A stretch of 64,000 nt of DNA from Nocardioides flavus (ex Wang et al. 2016) (GCF_014653115.1 NZ_BNAD01000001.1:558001-622000), one strand, 5' to 3'; positions 48,383-57,398 are shown, counted from the stretch's first letter. The notes: generated by a model from the letters alone, not told the origin. Translations and numbers: made by a program.

Positions 48383-49323
48383 CCGGTCTGGTCGTCGTCG
48401 TCGGTTCCCTCAACCAGGACACCACGCTGAGGGTCCACTCGTTGCCAGGCCCGGGCGAGACCACCCTGACCGAGGGTGAGCGGCTCACCTCCCCGGGGGG
48501 CAAGGGGGCCAACCAGGCCGCCGCCGCAGCGGTCCTTGGCGCCCGGGTCGCCATGGTCGGGGCCGTGGGCGACGACGAACCGGGCGAACAGTCACTGACC
48601 GCGCTTCGCAAGGTCGGGGTCGACGTGGCCGCTGTCAAGGTGCGCGACGACGTCGGGACCGGGATCGCAACGATCACAGTCGACGCCGGTGGCGAGAACA
48701 CCATTGTCGTCGACTCTGGAGCCAACGCGTCGCTCACCGCGCAAGAGGCGACGGCCGCGGTGGTCGCCGCCGACCCCGCCGTGCTGCTCCTGCAGCTGGA
48801 GGTGCCACACGACGTCGTGACCGCGGCGGCGCGAGCGGCCCCGGGTGCCGTCGTGGTGCTCAACCCGGCTCCGATGCCCGGCGATCCCGGGCCCATCAGG
48901 GACATGCTCTCCGGCGTCGATGTGCTCGTGCCCAACCGAAGCGAGCTCGGGCGACTGGCCGGGCTCCCCGAACCGACGGATGCGACCGAGGTCGTGGACT
49001 GCGTCGCCGCACTGGGTCACGCTGGCAGCGTCGTGGTCACTCTCGGCGCAGACGGCGCGCTCTGCTTCGAGAAGGGCGCTGCGCCTGTCGCTGTGCCTGG
49101 GGTCCCCACGGCGACCCGCGACGCCAGCGGTGCTGGTGACGTGTTTTGCGGTTGCCTGGCCAAGGAACTGGCCCGCGGGACCAGCCTGCTCGAGGCTGTC
49201 CGTGAGGCAAACATCCTGGCCGCAGCCAGTACTGGCTACCCCGGCGCCCGCATCCCTGCAGACCTCGCGAACCACGAGGGTCGCCTGAACTTGCCCAGCC
49301 GCGATTTCCCGCGGTCTCCGTGA
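48379..49323 (+). CDS. rbsK: Ribokinase (PfkB family)
   Basis: 314 residues. N-terminal VVVVGSLNQDTTLRVHSLPGPGET, substrate motif GGKGANQAAAAA, and the C-terminal PfkB signature DASGAGDVFCGCLA with the catalytic Asp of GAGD. Phosphorylates ribose released by the nucleoside hydrolase. The ATG overlaps the hydrolase stop (ATGA). It is the last tightly linked gene of the operon. Confidence 0.93.
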   Translation: MTGLVVVVGSLNQDTTLRVHSLPGPGETTLTEGERLTSPGGKGANQAAAAAVLGARVAMVGAVGDDEPGEQSLTALRKVGVDVAAVKVRDDVGTGIATITVDAGGENTIVVDSGANASLTAQEATAAVVAADPAVLLLQLEVPHDVVTAAARAAPGAVVVLNPAPMPGDPGPIRDMLSGVDVLVPNRSELGRLAGLPEPTDATEVVDCVAALGHAGSVVVTLGADGALCFEKGAAPVAVPGVPTATRDASGAGDVFCGCLAKELARGTSLLEAVREANILAAASTGYPGARIPADLANHEGRLNLPSRDFPRSP

Positions 49324-49530
49324 CGGCCCGAGGAGTGCTCTCTGATCGGCGGCCCGCACCCGGTCGCCGCGAAGAAGGAGCGCGCACCAGCCACAGGGCC
49401 CCGACCTCGGGCTCGATGCTGAGCATCGGGGCGATCAGTGCGCCGGTGGTTGGACGGAGCTCGACTTCGCAACCAAGACATTCCAGGAGGCGAGCGAAGT
49501 GCTAGGACGCGGCAGGGAAGGTGCATCCCC

Positions 49531-50667
49531 ATGGTTGTGAGTCCCGAGCTCGAGCTGGCAAGACAGCTGATCCGGCTGCAGAGCACCCCTGAGAGCCGCA
49601 ACCAGCTTCAAGTCGCCGAGCTGCTCGCCGACCGGCTCGATGCGGCCGGCTTCGACACCACCCTGCTCACCTACGGTGACCACCACGGCAACGTGGTGGC
49701 CCGGTGGGGAAGGCCGGACATCCCCGCGGTATGCCTGTCCGGGCACCTCGACACCGTCACCGTCGTCGAGGACGACTGGAGTCAGGACCCCTTCGGCGCA
49801 GATGTCGTGGGGACGCGACTGTACGGCCGGGGGGCCGCAGACATGAAGAGCGGTGTCGCGGCCATTGTTCGAGCTGCCGAGATGTACGTTGCCGCGTCTC
49901 GACCGGACGGGCCGCCGATCGTCCTGGTGCTCACCGCCGAGGAGGAGGTCGGCAGCCTGGGAGCCGCGGTTGCGGCCGCCGAGCCGGGATTGCTGCCGGA
50001 CAGCCGAGTGCTGCTGATCTCGGAGCCGACCTCGAACCAGCCCGTGCTCGGCCACAGGGGCGCTGTATGGCTCGACCTGGTCGCCAGAGGACGCTCCTGC
50101 CACGCCTCCACCCCCGAGCTTGGAGACAACGCGATCGAGAAGCTCATGGACGGCCTGCGCGTCCTGTCCGAGTGGTGTGCGGCCAATCCCACCGAGCACA
50201 AGATCCTGGGACCCCGGACCTTGAACATCGGCAGGTTGGACGGCGGCGTGCTGCGCAACATCGTCCCGGACCACGCCATGGCTCAGCTGGACTTCCGTAC
50301 CCCGTCACAGGAGGAGCAGGCCACACTGTCCGACGCGCTCGCGGAACTCCTGAAGGACCGGGTCACGGTCGAGCCGGTGCTCTCCCTCCCCCCGGTCTAC
50401 ACCGAGCCCACCGACCCGGTCGTCCACCTCTTCCGGGAAGCTGCACGAGACCACGTCGACCTCACCGATGAGCCGGCGGTCGCGCGCTTCTTCACCGACG
50501 CAAGTGTCCTGACCGCGCGCTTGGGCATGGTCCCGACCGTGATCTGCGGACCCGGTTCACCTGACCAAGCGCACGTCGTGGACGAGTGGTGTGACACCGC
50601 GGAGATTGAAGCCGCAACGGCCATTTACCTGAACATGCTGCACAAGTTGGCCGCGTCCCCGGGGTGA
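49531..50667 (+). CDS. M20 metallopeptidase (ArgE/DapE/ACY1 family)
   Basis: 378 residues. Metal and catalytic motifs: SGHLDTVTV (His, Asp), YGRGAADMKSGVAAIV (bridging Asp), LTAEEEVGS (catalytic Glu and metal Glu), and the dimerization domain with GRSCHAST. A late His is in DQAHVVDEW. Deacylase, desuccinylase or carbamoylase activity is possible. It lies 207 bases after the ribokinase on the same strand and may have its own promoter; it may act on an amide related to the nucleoside pathway. Confidence 0.88.
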   Translation: MVVSPELELARQLIRLQSTPESRNQLQVAELLADRLDAAGFDTTLLTYGDHHGNVVARWGRPDIPAVCLSGHLDTVTVVEDDWSQDPFGADVVGTRLYGRGAADMKSGVAAIVRAAEMYVAASRPDGPPIVLVLTAEEEVGSLGAAVAAAEPGLLPDSRVLLISEPTSNQPVLGHRGAVWLDLVARGRSCHASTPELGDNAIEKLMDGLRVLSEWCAANPTEHKILGPRTLNIGRLDGGVLRNIVPDHAMAQLDFRTPSQEEQATLSDALAELLKDRVTVEPVLSLPPVYTEPTDPVVHLFREAARDHVDLTDEPAVARFFTDASVLTARLGMVPTVICGPGSPDQAHVVDEWCDTAEIEAATAIYLNMLHKLAASPG

Positions 50668-50947
50668 CAATGGCATGTGAAGCTGCTGGTCGCTGAGAGG
50701 CAGCCCGCTGCAATAGATGTCGAGGGCCGCGGCTGCCTCCAATGAGGGCTCGGAGCGGAAGTCAACGCGGTAGCGAAGCCCAGCTCGGGCACGTCGGCAC
50801 GTCCTCGTCATGGCCCGGAACGAGGCAACTCGTAGATAGAGAATCGCGCATCGACGGTCACATGCTGAGATGACGATCGAGGAGACTTCAGTACCGATTG
50901 GTGCTGGTTGTTGCTGAACGTCTCGGACTGTCTCGCAACGTCATGGA
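50668..50947. other. Intergenic stretch between the peptidase and the unknown 368-residue protein
   Basis: 280 bases with no supported gene. It is lower in GC than the catabolic operon and is a possible right boundary of the catabolic cargo, but no repeat matching the truncated HNH gene end was seen. Confidence 0.3.
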
Positions 50948-52054
50948 ATGACTAGTCGGACGGCAGAAGCGGCTCTTGACGTGCAGGAATGTCCCGTTCA
51001 CGCTGGATGGTCCCTGCTCGCTTTCGCGCGCAGGGATGTCCCTCGGGAGCACGCCGTGTCCGTTGCTGATCGCCTTGGCCTCCAGGACCTGGAGGGTGCG
51101 CTCATGGGTGAGGCACGAGCGGCGTGGCGACGCTGGGTGAGCGAGCGCCTCGTTGACGGCGTTGTCGACGACCTCGTCGACCTGCCCGCTTGGGCGCTGG
51201 CGTCACCGAACGAGGCAAAGCCGGTTCTCGGCGTACTCGCGTCGATGACAGAGAGTGAACCGGTCGCGATCACCGCGCTGGTGTGGACGCTGCTCCCTGG
51301 AGCGGAGAAGGTCGCGCGGCGGCTTCGGGCCCTGTCGGACGACATCGATGGACTGGTGGCCAGCCAGCTCTGGATCGAGGCGTCTGCGGCGTACCGCCTG
51401 ACCACGCCGAACATCGCGGGTGGGATCGTCGGCCAGACCCAGCGCGAGGTGCTCGCGAATCTGGGGGCGGGCGACCTGGCCGTGCGACGGGACCGGGCGA
51501 TGGCGCAGGCCACTGGTGGTCCCGACCTGCTCGACGAGCTGGCGTGGATCGAACCGGAGGACGACCCTGGACCGATCCTCGCCGAGGTGTTCCATGTCGG
51601 CCAGCAGGAGGCCGCGATCAACGGCCTGGACTACTGGCTGCTGTGGGCGCTGGCCGCGGAAGCGGACCGGCAGAACGTGCACGCGCACCGCGGGCGGATG
51701 GGCCTGACCTCGCCCGGCGTCGTTGAGGCCGTGGCTTCCGAGGCCAACCTGGCGCCGAGGTCGCTGAGGAAGCGAGCGGCGAGGGCCCTGGACCGGCTCA
51801 TCGAGTACGTCGATGCGCGGGACGACCCGCAGAGGTACGCGGAATGGAAGGCGCAGCACCGCCAGCGTGAGCTGACGATCTGGGACGAGATGGAGTTCAC
51901 GCTGGTCGAGGCGGAGCAAGAGCGGTTCCGCCTCGACCATCCGGGCATGACGACCAAGCAGCTGCGCGTTGCGTTCAACGTCGTGCTGGGGACGAGGCGC
52001 CGGAGCTACACGCCGCAGGATTGGCGGGAGATCCTAGAGTTCGATGCCGGGTGA
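50948..52054 (+). CDS. Unrecognised 368-residue protein of the element
   Basis: I do not recognise this family. It is soluble and largely helical. Residues around 255-280 (VVEAVASEANLAPRSLRKRAARALDRLIEYV) look like a helix-turn-helix and could bind DNA. The C-terminus has a conserved-looking segment (DEMEFTLVEAEQERFRLDHPG). It converges with the relaxase gene, overlapping it by 21 bases. Replication or regulation of the element is possible but unproven. Confidence 0.6.
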   Translation: MTSRTAEAALDVQECPVHAGWSLLAFARRDVPREHAVSVADRLGLQDLEGALMGEARAAWRRWVSERLVDGVVDDLVDLPAWALASPNEAKPVLGVLASMTESEPVAITALVWTLLPGAEKVARRLRALSDDIDGLVASQLWIEASAAYRLTTPNIAGGIVGQTQREVLANLGAGDLAVRRDRAMAQATGGPDLLDELAWIEPEDDPGPILAEVFHVGQQEAAINGLDYWLLWALAAEADRQNVHAHRGRMGLTSPGVVEAVASEANLAPRSLRKRAARALDRLIEYVDARDDPQRYAEWKAQHRQRELTIWDEMEFTLVEAEQERFRLDHPGMTTKQLRVAFNVVLGTRRRSYTPQDWREILEFDAG

Positions 52055-55000
52055 CCGCCGGCTCGGTTGATGGGTCTGCGGCCGGAGAGCGGCGTCGTTG
52101 GCGGCGATGCGCTCGACCCGGTAGGCGAGGGCCTCGACCTTGCGCTCCTCGGGGAGCGGGCGCCGGAGTGTGGCCGCGCGGCGGAGCATCTGGGTGGCGT
52201 TGAGACCGCTGGCCTGCATGCGGTCGAGCTCGCACGCCAGGTCGAGGGTGTGGTCGCCGCCATCGTCTGGGTCGCCGATCGCATGGGCGATCTGGGATTG
52301 CCAGCGGCGGACCGACGCGGGATAGCGGGCGTCGACCTGGCGCTGGAGGTGGCGGGCGTACCGGGCAGCCGCGAAGTCGCTCTGTCGCGGGCCGAGGAGG
52401 CTGCGGTCGTCGTCGGTCACACCGTTGGCGGCCCGCCAGACGACGGCGGCTTCGCGAAGCTGGTCGGTGAGCACGTCGTCGAAGCGCCGCAGGCTTTGCG
52501 GGAGCTGTGCGTCGCGACGGACGGTGTCGGCGAGGGTGCGGACGCGCTCGGCGCGGGCGTCGAGGTACTTCGCCCAGTCGGGATGGCTGCGCAGGGCGGC
52601 GGGGATGGCGGGCAGCCACGGGAGCGGGCCGGTGTCAGCGGCTTCGAGCGCGTCGTCCGCGTCGGCGCCCAGGAGCCGCCGGGTGGCGGTGGTGATGGCG
52701 TCGGCGTACCTGCCCGTGGCCTCGTGCAGCAGCGTCGCCGGGCTGGTGGCGTGGGCGAGCTCCGTGGTCGCCGACACCGCGGCGCCGTCGCGGGCGATGA
52801 TCCGGTCGAGTGTCTCGACGGCGGTGAGCTGCTCGTCGATCCCGGGCAGGAACTGCTCTTCCTTCTCGGTCGGCTCGCTGATCAGGTGGAGGTGGTTCTC
52901 GTCGCGGCCGCGGGTGAGCATCGTGTAGAGAAGTTGCCGGTCCTCGTGCCCGGTGAGTATGCCGTGCATGACGTCGGCGGTGCTGCCCTGGGCGGCGTGG
53001 ACGGTGGTGGCGTAGCCGAGCTCGACGTGGTCGGCGACGTACGCCGGTGGCAGCGTGACGTGGAGTCCGGACGACAGGTGTCGGGCGCGGAGACCGCCGT
53101 TGGCGGTGAGCGCGGTGACGGTCCAGCGGTCACCGTTCTTGACCCAGTCGGTGCCGCTGATGCCGAGGCGGCGGTCGTTGTGGCGGGTCAGGATCGTGTC
53201 GCCGACCGAGGCCCGGTTGCCGTCGGCGAGTGCGACTTCGTCGCTGGAGACGGCGTCGTCGAGCCGCGTCTTGCGGGCCGCGCGGTTGAGCCTCGCGACG
53301 AGGTCGCGGGTGGGCGCGAGCATCAGGCACTCGCGGCCGGCGGCGGTCTCCTCCTGCCACGCGACCAGCACCTCGGTGAGGCTCGTGAGCTCGTCGCCGG
53401 TGTGGACGCGGTCGTGGTCGAGGTAGTACCCGAGCGCCGTACGGTCGCCGTCGCGCAGCGCGAGCGACGCCGACGCCTCGACGGGATCGTCGAACCGCAC
53501 CACCTGATCGAGACGTACGGCTCCATGGGTGGTGGCGATGTCGCGGAGTACGCCGCCGGCGCCGACCGCGGCGAGCTGCTGATCGTCGCCGATGAGCCGG
53601 ACTCGCGCACCTCGGGCCGCACAGGCGGCGATGATCCGGTCGAGGGTGAGGGTGTCGGCCGTCCCGGCCTCGTCGATGACGACGATCGTGTGCGTGCCGA
53701 ACTCGGGATCGAGCCCGGCGGCGAGGGTGTGGTCGAGCATGGCGAGCGTCTCGGACGGGATCCCGGTCGCCTCGGCGAGCACGCCCGCTGCGGCCGCTGA
53801 TGGCGCGAGGCCGACGACGTCGTACCCGAGGTTGTGGGCCACCTGGGTGAGGGCGCGCATCGCGGTGGTCTTGCCGGATCCCGCTGGCGCGAGCGCAAGT
53901 GCGACGTGGCGTGGGTCGGCGACGAGGCTGCGGACGAGCTCGCGCTGACCGTCGTTGAGCTCCGGTCCTTCGAGGGCGGCTGCCATCAGCGCGAGCTCGA
54001 CGTCGACCGGATCCGGGTTGCTGGTCGCACCGGGGCGGGCGGCGTCGACGATCCGCGCCTCGGCCGCGAGGATCCGCGGGCTGGTGAGGTGGTCGGCGCC
54101 TGTGTGCCGGTACACGCTGACGCCATCGGACCGCGTGAGGGCGGTCGGCTCGGTGATCGGGTCGAGGTCGGGGGTCAGGTTGATCAGCTGGTTGGTGACG
54201 GCGTCAACGAGGTGCTCGATGACTTGGGGAATCTGCTCGGGCGCGATGGTGAGGCCGCGGACCTGGCGCTGCGCCTCGGCGTACATGTGCCAGGTCTGCC
54301 ACGTCGCGCGGTGGGCTTCGAGCTCGTGGATCACTCGGTCGGCCGCTTCGCTGAGCGAGGCCGTCGATAGCTCCTGGGTGGAAGCAGGGTCGGGGTGAAG
54401 CGCAGTGTCGACCATGACCCGGAGGCCTCGCTCGCCGAGCAGCTCCGCGGCTTCGCCATGCCACGTCGTGCGCTGCTCCGCCTCGGAGCGCGGCTCGTGC
54501 TTGGCCTCCCTGGTCTCCAGGTTCGCGCGTTGCGCAAGCGCGATCCGCTCCTTGTCGTTCGGGCGGCGGCCGTGGTTCTCTGCGAACTCCTCAGCGAGTT
54601 CCTCGACTCGCTTCTCGATGTCGGATCGACGGCGGGACCAACGCTCGGAGAGCATTGAGTCGACGCCGGCGATCTCACGCACCGGTCGCTTGCCGCCGGC
54701 TCGTGGGACATCGATGAATCGGACTCCGAGCTGCTCGCGGAGGTGGGCTTCGAGGGCGGTGTTGTAGGCCTCGGAGGCGGCGACCACGTGCTCGTGCAGG
54801 ATCGTGCCGTAGATCGAGAGCCACTTGCCCTGCTTGGTCTGGATCTTGTTCGAGACCGCGACGTGGGTGTGCAGATCCGGGTCGTCCGCCCGGGAGTCAC
54901 GATGCAGGAACGCGGCGGCGATCAGGCCACGGGTCTCGACCTGCCGAGCGCCACCGGCGCCCTCGCGGGTGAAGATGGCGTGGCTCTCCAGAAAGGCGAG

Positions 55001-55396
55001 CGCGTCGAGCACGGCGGCGTTGTGCGCCGTGTTGATCCGCCGAGCGCCCTCGGGCGGCGCGACCGCCCACAGGGTCGAGACGGACTTCGCCGGGCTGAAC
55101 GTCAGGTCGAAGCCGGCGACCGAGCCCTCCTTGAACGGGCGCCCGAGTGCCGTCCCGCTGACCGGGTGGCAGCCGTCGCCGAAGAGGTTCTTCATCTGCT
55201 CGGCGGTGACGACGCCGCCGTTCTCGAGACCCTCGAGTCCGACGAGACCGGAGCCGGTCCAGCGGCCGGACGCCTCGCCCTTGGCGGCGTAGTAGTCAGC
55301 CAGCGGGGTCTTGCCGAGCTCGGTGGAGTCCGCGGCCGCGACCTGGCGGGTCAGGTACTCGTAGCCCGAACCGGCGGCGAGCTTCTTCAGCGTCAT
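52034..55396 (-). CDS. MobF-family relaxase-helicase (TrwC/TraA type)
   Basis: 1120 residues. The N-terminal relaxase domain has candidate nicking tyrosines (YEYL, about residues 12-14), SPAKSVSTLWA and the metal triad HRDSRADDPDLHTH (His165, His176, His178). A RecD-like helicase follows with Walker A APAGSGKTT (about 500) and VVIDEAGTADT. A later segment TTVHAAQGSTADVMHG is the UvrD_C_2-type motif. It should nick oriT and unwind DNA during conjugation. The ATG after GAGGGA was chosen; a GTG six bases earlier is possible. Confidence 0.93.
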   Translation of the reverse strand: MTLKKLAAGSGYEYLTRQVAAADSTELGKTPLADYYAAKGEASGRWTGSGLVGLEGLENGGVVTAEQMKNLFGDGCHPVSGTALGRPFKEGSVAGFDLTFSPAKSVSTLWAVAPPEGARRINTAHNAAVLDALAFLESHAIFTREGAGGARQVETRGLIAAAFLHRDSRADDPDLHTHVAVSNKIQTKQGKWLSIYGTILHEHVVAASEAYNTALEAHLREQLGVRFIDVPRAGGKRPVREIAGVDSMLSERWSRRRSDIEKRVEELAEEFAENHGRRPNDKERIALAQRANLETREAKHEPRSEAEQRTTWHGEAAELLGERGLRVMVDTALHPDPASTQELSTASLSEAADRVIHELEAHRATWQTWHMYAEAQRQVRGLTIAPEQIPQVIEHLVDAVTNQLINLTPDLDPITEPTALTRSDGVSVYRHTGADHLTSPRILAAEARIVDAARPGATSNPDPVDVELALMAAALEGPELNDGQRELVRSLVADPRHVALALAPAGSGKTTAMRALTQVAHNLGYDVVGLAPSAAAAGVLAEATGIPSETLAMLDHTLAAGLDPEFGTHTIVVIDEAGTADTLTLDRIIAACAARGARVRLIGDDQQLAAVGAGGVLRDIATTHGAVRLDQVVRFDDPVEASASLALRDGDRTALGYYLDHDRVHTGDELTSLTEVLVAWQEETAAGRECLMLAPTRDLVARLNRAARKTRLDDAVSSDEVALADGNRASVGDTILTRHNDRRLGISGTDWVKNGDRWTVTALTANGGLRARHLSSGLHVTLPPAYVADHVELGYATTVHAAQGSTADVMHGILTGHEDRQLLYTMLTRGRDENHLHLISEPTEKEEQFLPGIDEQLTAVETLDRIIARDGAAVSATTELAHATSPATLLHEATGRYADAITTATRRLLGADADDALEAADTGPLPWLPAIPAALRSHPDWAKYLDARAERVRTLADTVRRDAQLPQSLRRFDDVLTDQLREAAVVWRAANGVTDDDRSLLGPRQSDFAAARYARHLQRQVDARYPASVRRWQSQIAHAIGDPDDGGDHTLDLACELDRMQASGLNATQMLRRAATLRRPLPEERKVEALAYRVERIAANDAALRPQTHQPSRRSPGIEL

Positions 55397-55401
55397 CGTC
55401 A

Positions 55402-55603
55402 CATCCCTCAAGGCCGGAACGTGGCCCGAGTGGCCACCCCGGTTGATCCGTGAAAGAGGTGTGTCCGGGAGAAGGGGGATCAAGGAGGGCGGAGGAGAGA
55501 GGGCGGGTGGGAGGGGGGACAGGCTGAAGGAGAAGGGAGGTCGGGAGGGGGAGCGGGCGAAATGGGGTGGCCACTGGAGGACATCCCTCGGCCTTAAGGG
55601 ATG
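55402..55603. repeat. Inverted repeats flanking a polypurine tract (candidate oriT/control region)
   Basis: Left arm 55402-55440 and right arm 55564-55603 are inverted: the 12-base inner ends AGTGGCCACCCC match exactly, as do outer blocks CATCCCT and AAGGCCG. The spacer, notably 55465-55570, is almost purely G and A on the plus strand. The arms lie just upstream of the relaxase start and of the HTH gene. This placement fits an oriT or a regulator-bound divergent promoter. Confidence 0.5.
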
Positions 55604-55642
55604 ACGGCGGCCAACCGGGCCGCCCCCGACCCAGGAGTCCCC

Positions 55643-55849
55643 ATGGCCACCAAGCCCCGCCAGCTCGTCACCATCCGCGAGGCGGCCGCGATCCTCGCCG
55701 TCTCGACCAAGACCGTCCGCCGCTACATCGCCGCCGGCGACCTCGACGCCGTCCGCCTCGGGAGGCGGACGATCCGCGTCCGCGTCACCTCGCTTGACGA
55801 CCTGATCGACGCGCACCCGGTGAACACCTGGCGCAGCCGGGCATCGTGA
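55643..55849 (+). CDS. xis: Excisionase-like helix-turn-helix protein
   Basis: 68 residues with a MerR-like winged helix: LVTIREAAAILAVSTKTVRRYIAAGDLDAVRLGRRTIRV. This is the compact excisionase/BldC-type fold. The ATG follows AGGAG. Being separated from the integrase by nearly 6 kb of cargo is unusual. It could control excision, the relaxase promoter, or both. Confidence 0.75.
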   Translation: MATKPRQLVTIREAAAILAVSTKTVRRYIAAGDLDAVRLGRRTIRVRVTSLDDLIDAHPVNTWRSRAS

Positions 55850-55891
55850 AGCCGGTTGGAAGTCGACCGAAGGCGAGGCACCAAAGGACGG

Positions 55892-56287
55892 ATGGCTGAC
55901 TTGACCGAGTACCACCGCAAGGGCGACCTGTCGGTGCCGTTCAGCCCGACCAAGAAGTTCGAACGGGCGCAGGAGCAGGCACAGAAGCTCCGCGACTACG
56001 TGCAGGAGATCGTCGCGAAGGCGCCACCGATCCCGCGTGACGCTCGCGAGCAGATTGCAGCACTACTTCGCCCATACGGCAATGAGCCGAAGCCGGCTCT
56101 GATGAGGTGGCGCCTCCGGCGCTACTGCGGCGACGTGGTTGAGGAGACCGCGGACGAGAAGTACCTGGATCCGGACGAGGCGTTCAAGCACTCGGAGCAG
56201 TGCCCGCTTGCGGACGCAAGCCGTCGGTCATCGTGGACGCGGAGCCGATCGGGCTCGCCGGCGGTGTCTAGGCAGACCGAGAGGTGA
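55892..56287 (+). CDS. Small unrecognised protein of the element
   Basis: 131 residues. The first 100 are helical and charged (KKFERAQEQAQKLRDYVQEIVAKAPPIPRDAREQIAALL); the C-terminal 35 are Ser/Arg-rich. It overlaps the 3' end of the minus-strand gene that follows by 20 bases. No function can be assigned; the ATG of MADLTEYHRKGDL is the better start since it has GGACGG nearby and the upstream in-frame start lacks a site. Confidence 0.5.
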   Translation: MADLTEYHRKGDLSVPFSPTKKFERAQEQAQKLRDYVQEIVAKAPPIPRDAREQIAALLRPYGNEPKPALMRWRLRRYCGDVVEETADEKYLDPDEAFKHSEQCPLADASRRSSWTRSRSGSPAVSRQTER

Positions 56288-56690
56288 AGCCGACGCCGCC
56301 GCTCAATAGCGGCCTCACGGCCGCCACCAGCGCGGACAACTCAGCCGCTGCACGTTCAGGTGCGACACCGACCTCGGCGAGAGCCTCGGCGCGAGCGAAC
56401 GCTACTCGTGCGGTCGTTTCCAGAGCTGCAAGGTGCTCTGGGGTAAGTGCCCCTGCCTCGGCCTTCCGCCCGTAGGCAGCGACCTCATGCTGGGACCGCG
56501 TCAGGTAGTCGGCGTAGAACTCGACGTAGCCCTTCGCCCGCTTGTAGTCCCGATCAGCTGCCCGTCGACACGTGTCTGAGCAGTACTCCTTGCGACGACC
56601 CCGACCGAGCTCCTGGATGACCGGCTCCTTGCAGGACAGCCGCCCGCATGGAACCGCGATTCGTCCGATGCTCTGGTCGTCGTCGTTCAT
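56268..56690 (-). CDS. Cys-rich small protein, possible zinc-binding
   Basis: 140 residues. An N-terminal cluster of cysteines (C in AVPCGRLSCKEP, then EYCSDTCRRAADR) has the spacing of a zinc ribbon or treble clef, followed by a long helix (RAKGYVEFYADYLTRSQHEV) and an Ala/Glu-rich helical C-terminus. It converges with the preceding gene. Function unknown; a regulator or nucleic-acid-binding factor is possible. Confidence 0.55.
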   Translation of the reverse strand: MNDDDQSIGRIAVPCGRLSCKEPVIQELGRGRRKEYCSDTCRRAADRDYKRAKGYVEFYADYLTRSQHEVAAYGRKAEAGALTPEHLAALETTARVAFARAEALAEVGVAPERAAAELSALVAAVRPLLSGGVGFTSRSA

Positions 56691-57071
56691 GTGTCCGCCT
56701 AGTCGCGCGATATTGGTGGTCTCTCACGCTTATTCTGCGCGCCCACGTGCCAGTTGAGCGGTAGACACGCGAAACTACAACGGCGTTTTTACGCGCGCAA
56801 AGGGCGCAGATTGACGGTGAGCGGTCGCCGCAGTCACCCGGTGGCCTGGCGTGTCGCGCTGGTGACGCGTACTCGGCGTGTTGGACTAGAGGCCAGTCAC
56901 CCAAACCGAGGTGGCGCAGAAACCGCGCAAAACCAAAACGCCCGGCCTGGCAGCCGGGCGCAGTGGTGCACGGGACATGAGATGTCGCCGTACGGGTGGA
57001 ACCGCAATGACATTACCGGTCCCGAGCTCGCGCAAGACACGCACCACGGTGCGAGATCGGAGGGATCGCCG
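56691..57071. other. Intergenic region with a minus-strand terminator-like hairpin
   Basis: 381 bases without a supported gene. It contains GCCCGGC/GCCGGGC (56940-56959, 6-base loop) preceded on the plus strand by AAAACCAAAAC. Read on the minus strand the hairpin is followed by GTTTTGGTTTT, the form of an intrinsic terminator. No minus-strand gene is known to feed it. Confidence 0.5.
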
Positions 57072-57398
57072 ATGTGGCGGTTCGTCGTTGCAAACAACCA
57101 GGCCGGTAACCCCACGTGGTGGCTGTACGCCGGCAACAACGAGATGGTCGCCTGGGCCGGGGAGACGTTCGCCTCGACCTACAGCGCGAACCGGGCGGCG
57201 TTGGCCTTCAAGGCAGGGGCGAGGACCGCGAGGTACGAGGTCTACCAGGACGCCGGCGGGTCCTGGCGCTGGCGGGCCTGGCGCTCGTCGGACAAGGTCG
57301 CCGCTTCCGGCGAGTCGTTCAGCAGCCGGTACGCCGCCGAGCAGGCGGCGAACCGGGTGCGTGACAACGCCGGTGGGGCGACGAGCGCGGCTGCCTGA
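57072..57398 (+). CDS. DUF1508 (YegP-like) small protein
   Basis: 108 residues with two similar repeats: GNNEMVAWAGETFASTYSANRAALAFK and WRSSDKVAASGESFSSRYAAEQAANRV, the twofold pattern of the YegP family. The function of the family is unknown. GGAGGGA precedes the ATG. It lies 88 bases upstream of darT on the same strand and may be cotranscribed. Confidence 0.8.
   Translation: MWRFVVANNQAGNPTWWLYAGNNEMVAWAGETFASTYSANRAALAFKAGARTARYEVYQDAGGSWRWRAWRSSDKVAASGESFSSRYAAEQAANRVRDNAGGATSAAA

Noticed and set aside
50557..50811. Minus-strand 84-residue frame between the peptidase and the unknown gene
   Set aside because: It overlaps the peptidase 3' end in antisense, has no ribosome binding site and no recognisable features.
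52034..55915. Longer relaxase starting upstream (1293 residues)
   Set aside because: The extension would cross the polypurine/inverted-repeat region and the HTH gene, and translates to Pro/Ser low-complexity sequence; the ATG at 55396 has a ribosome binding site.
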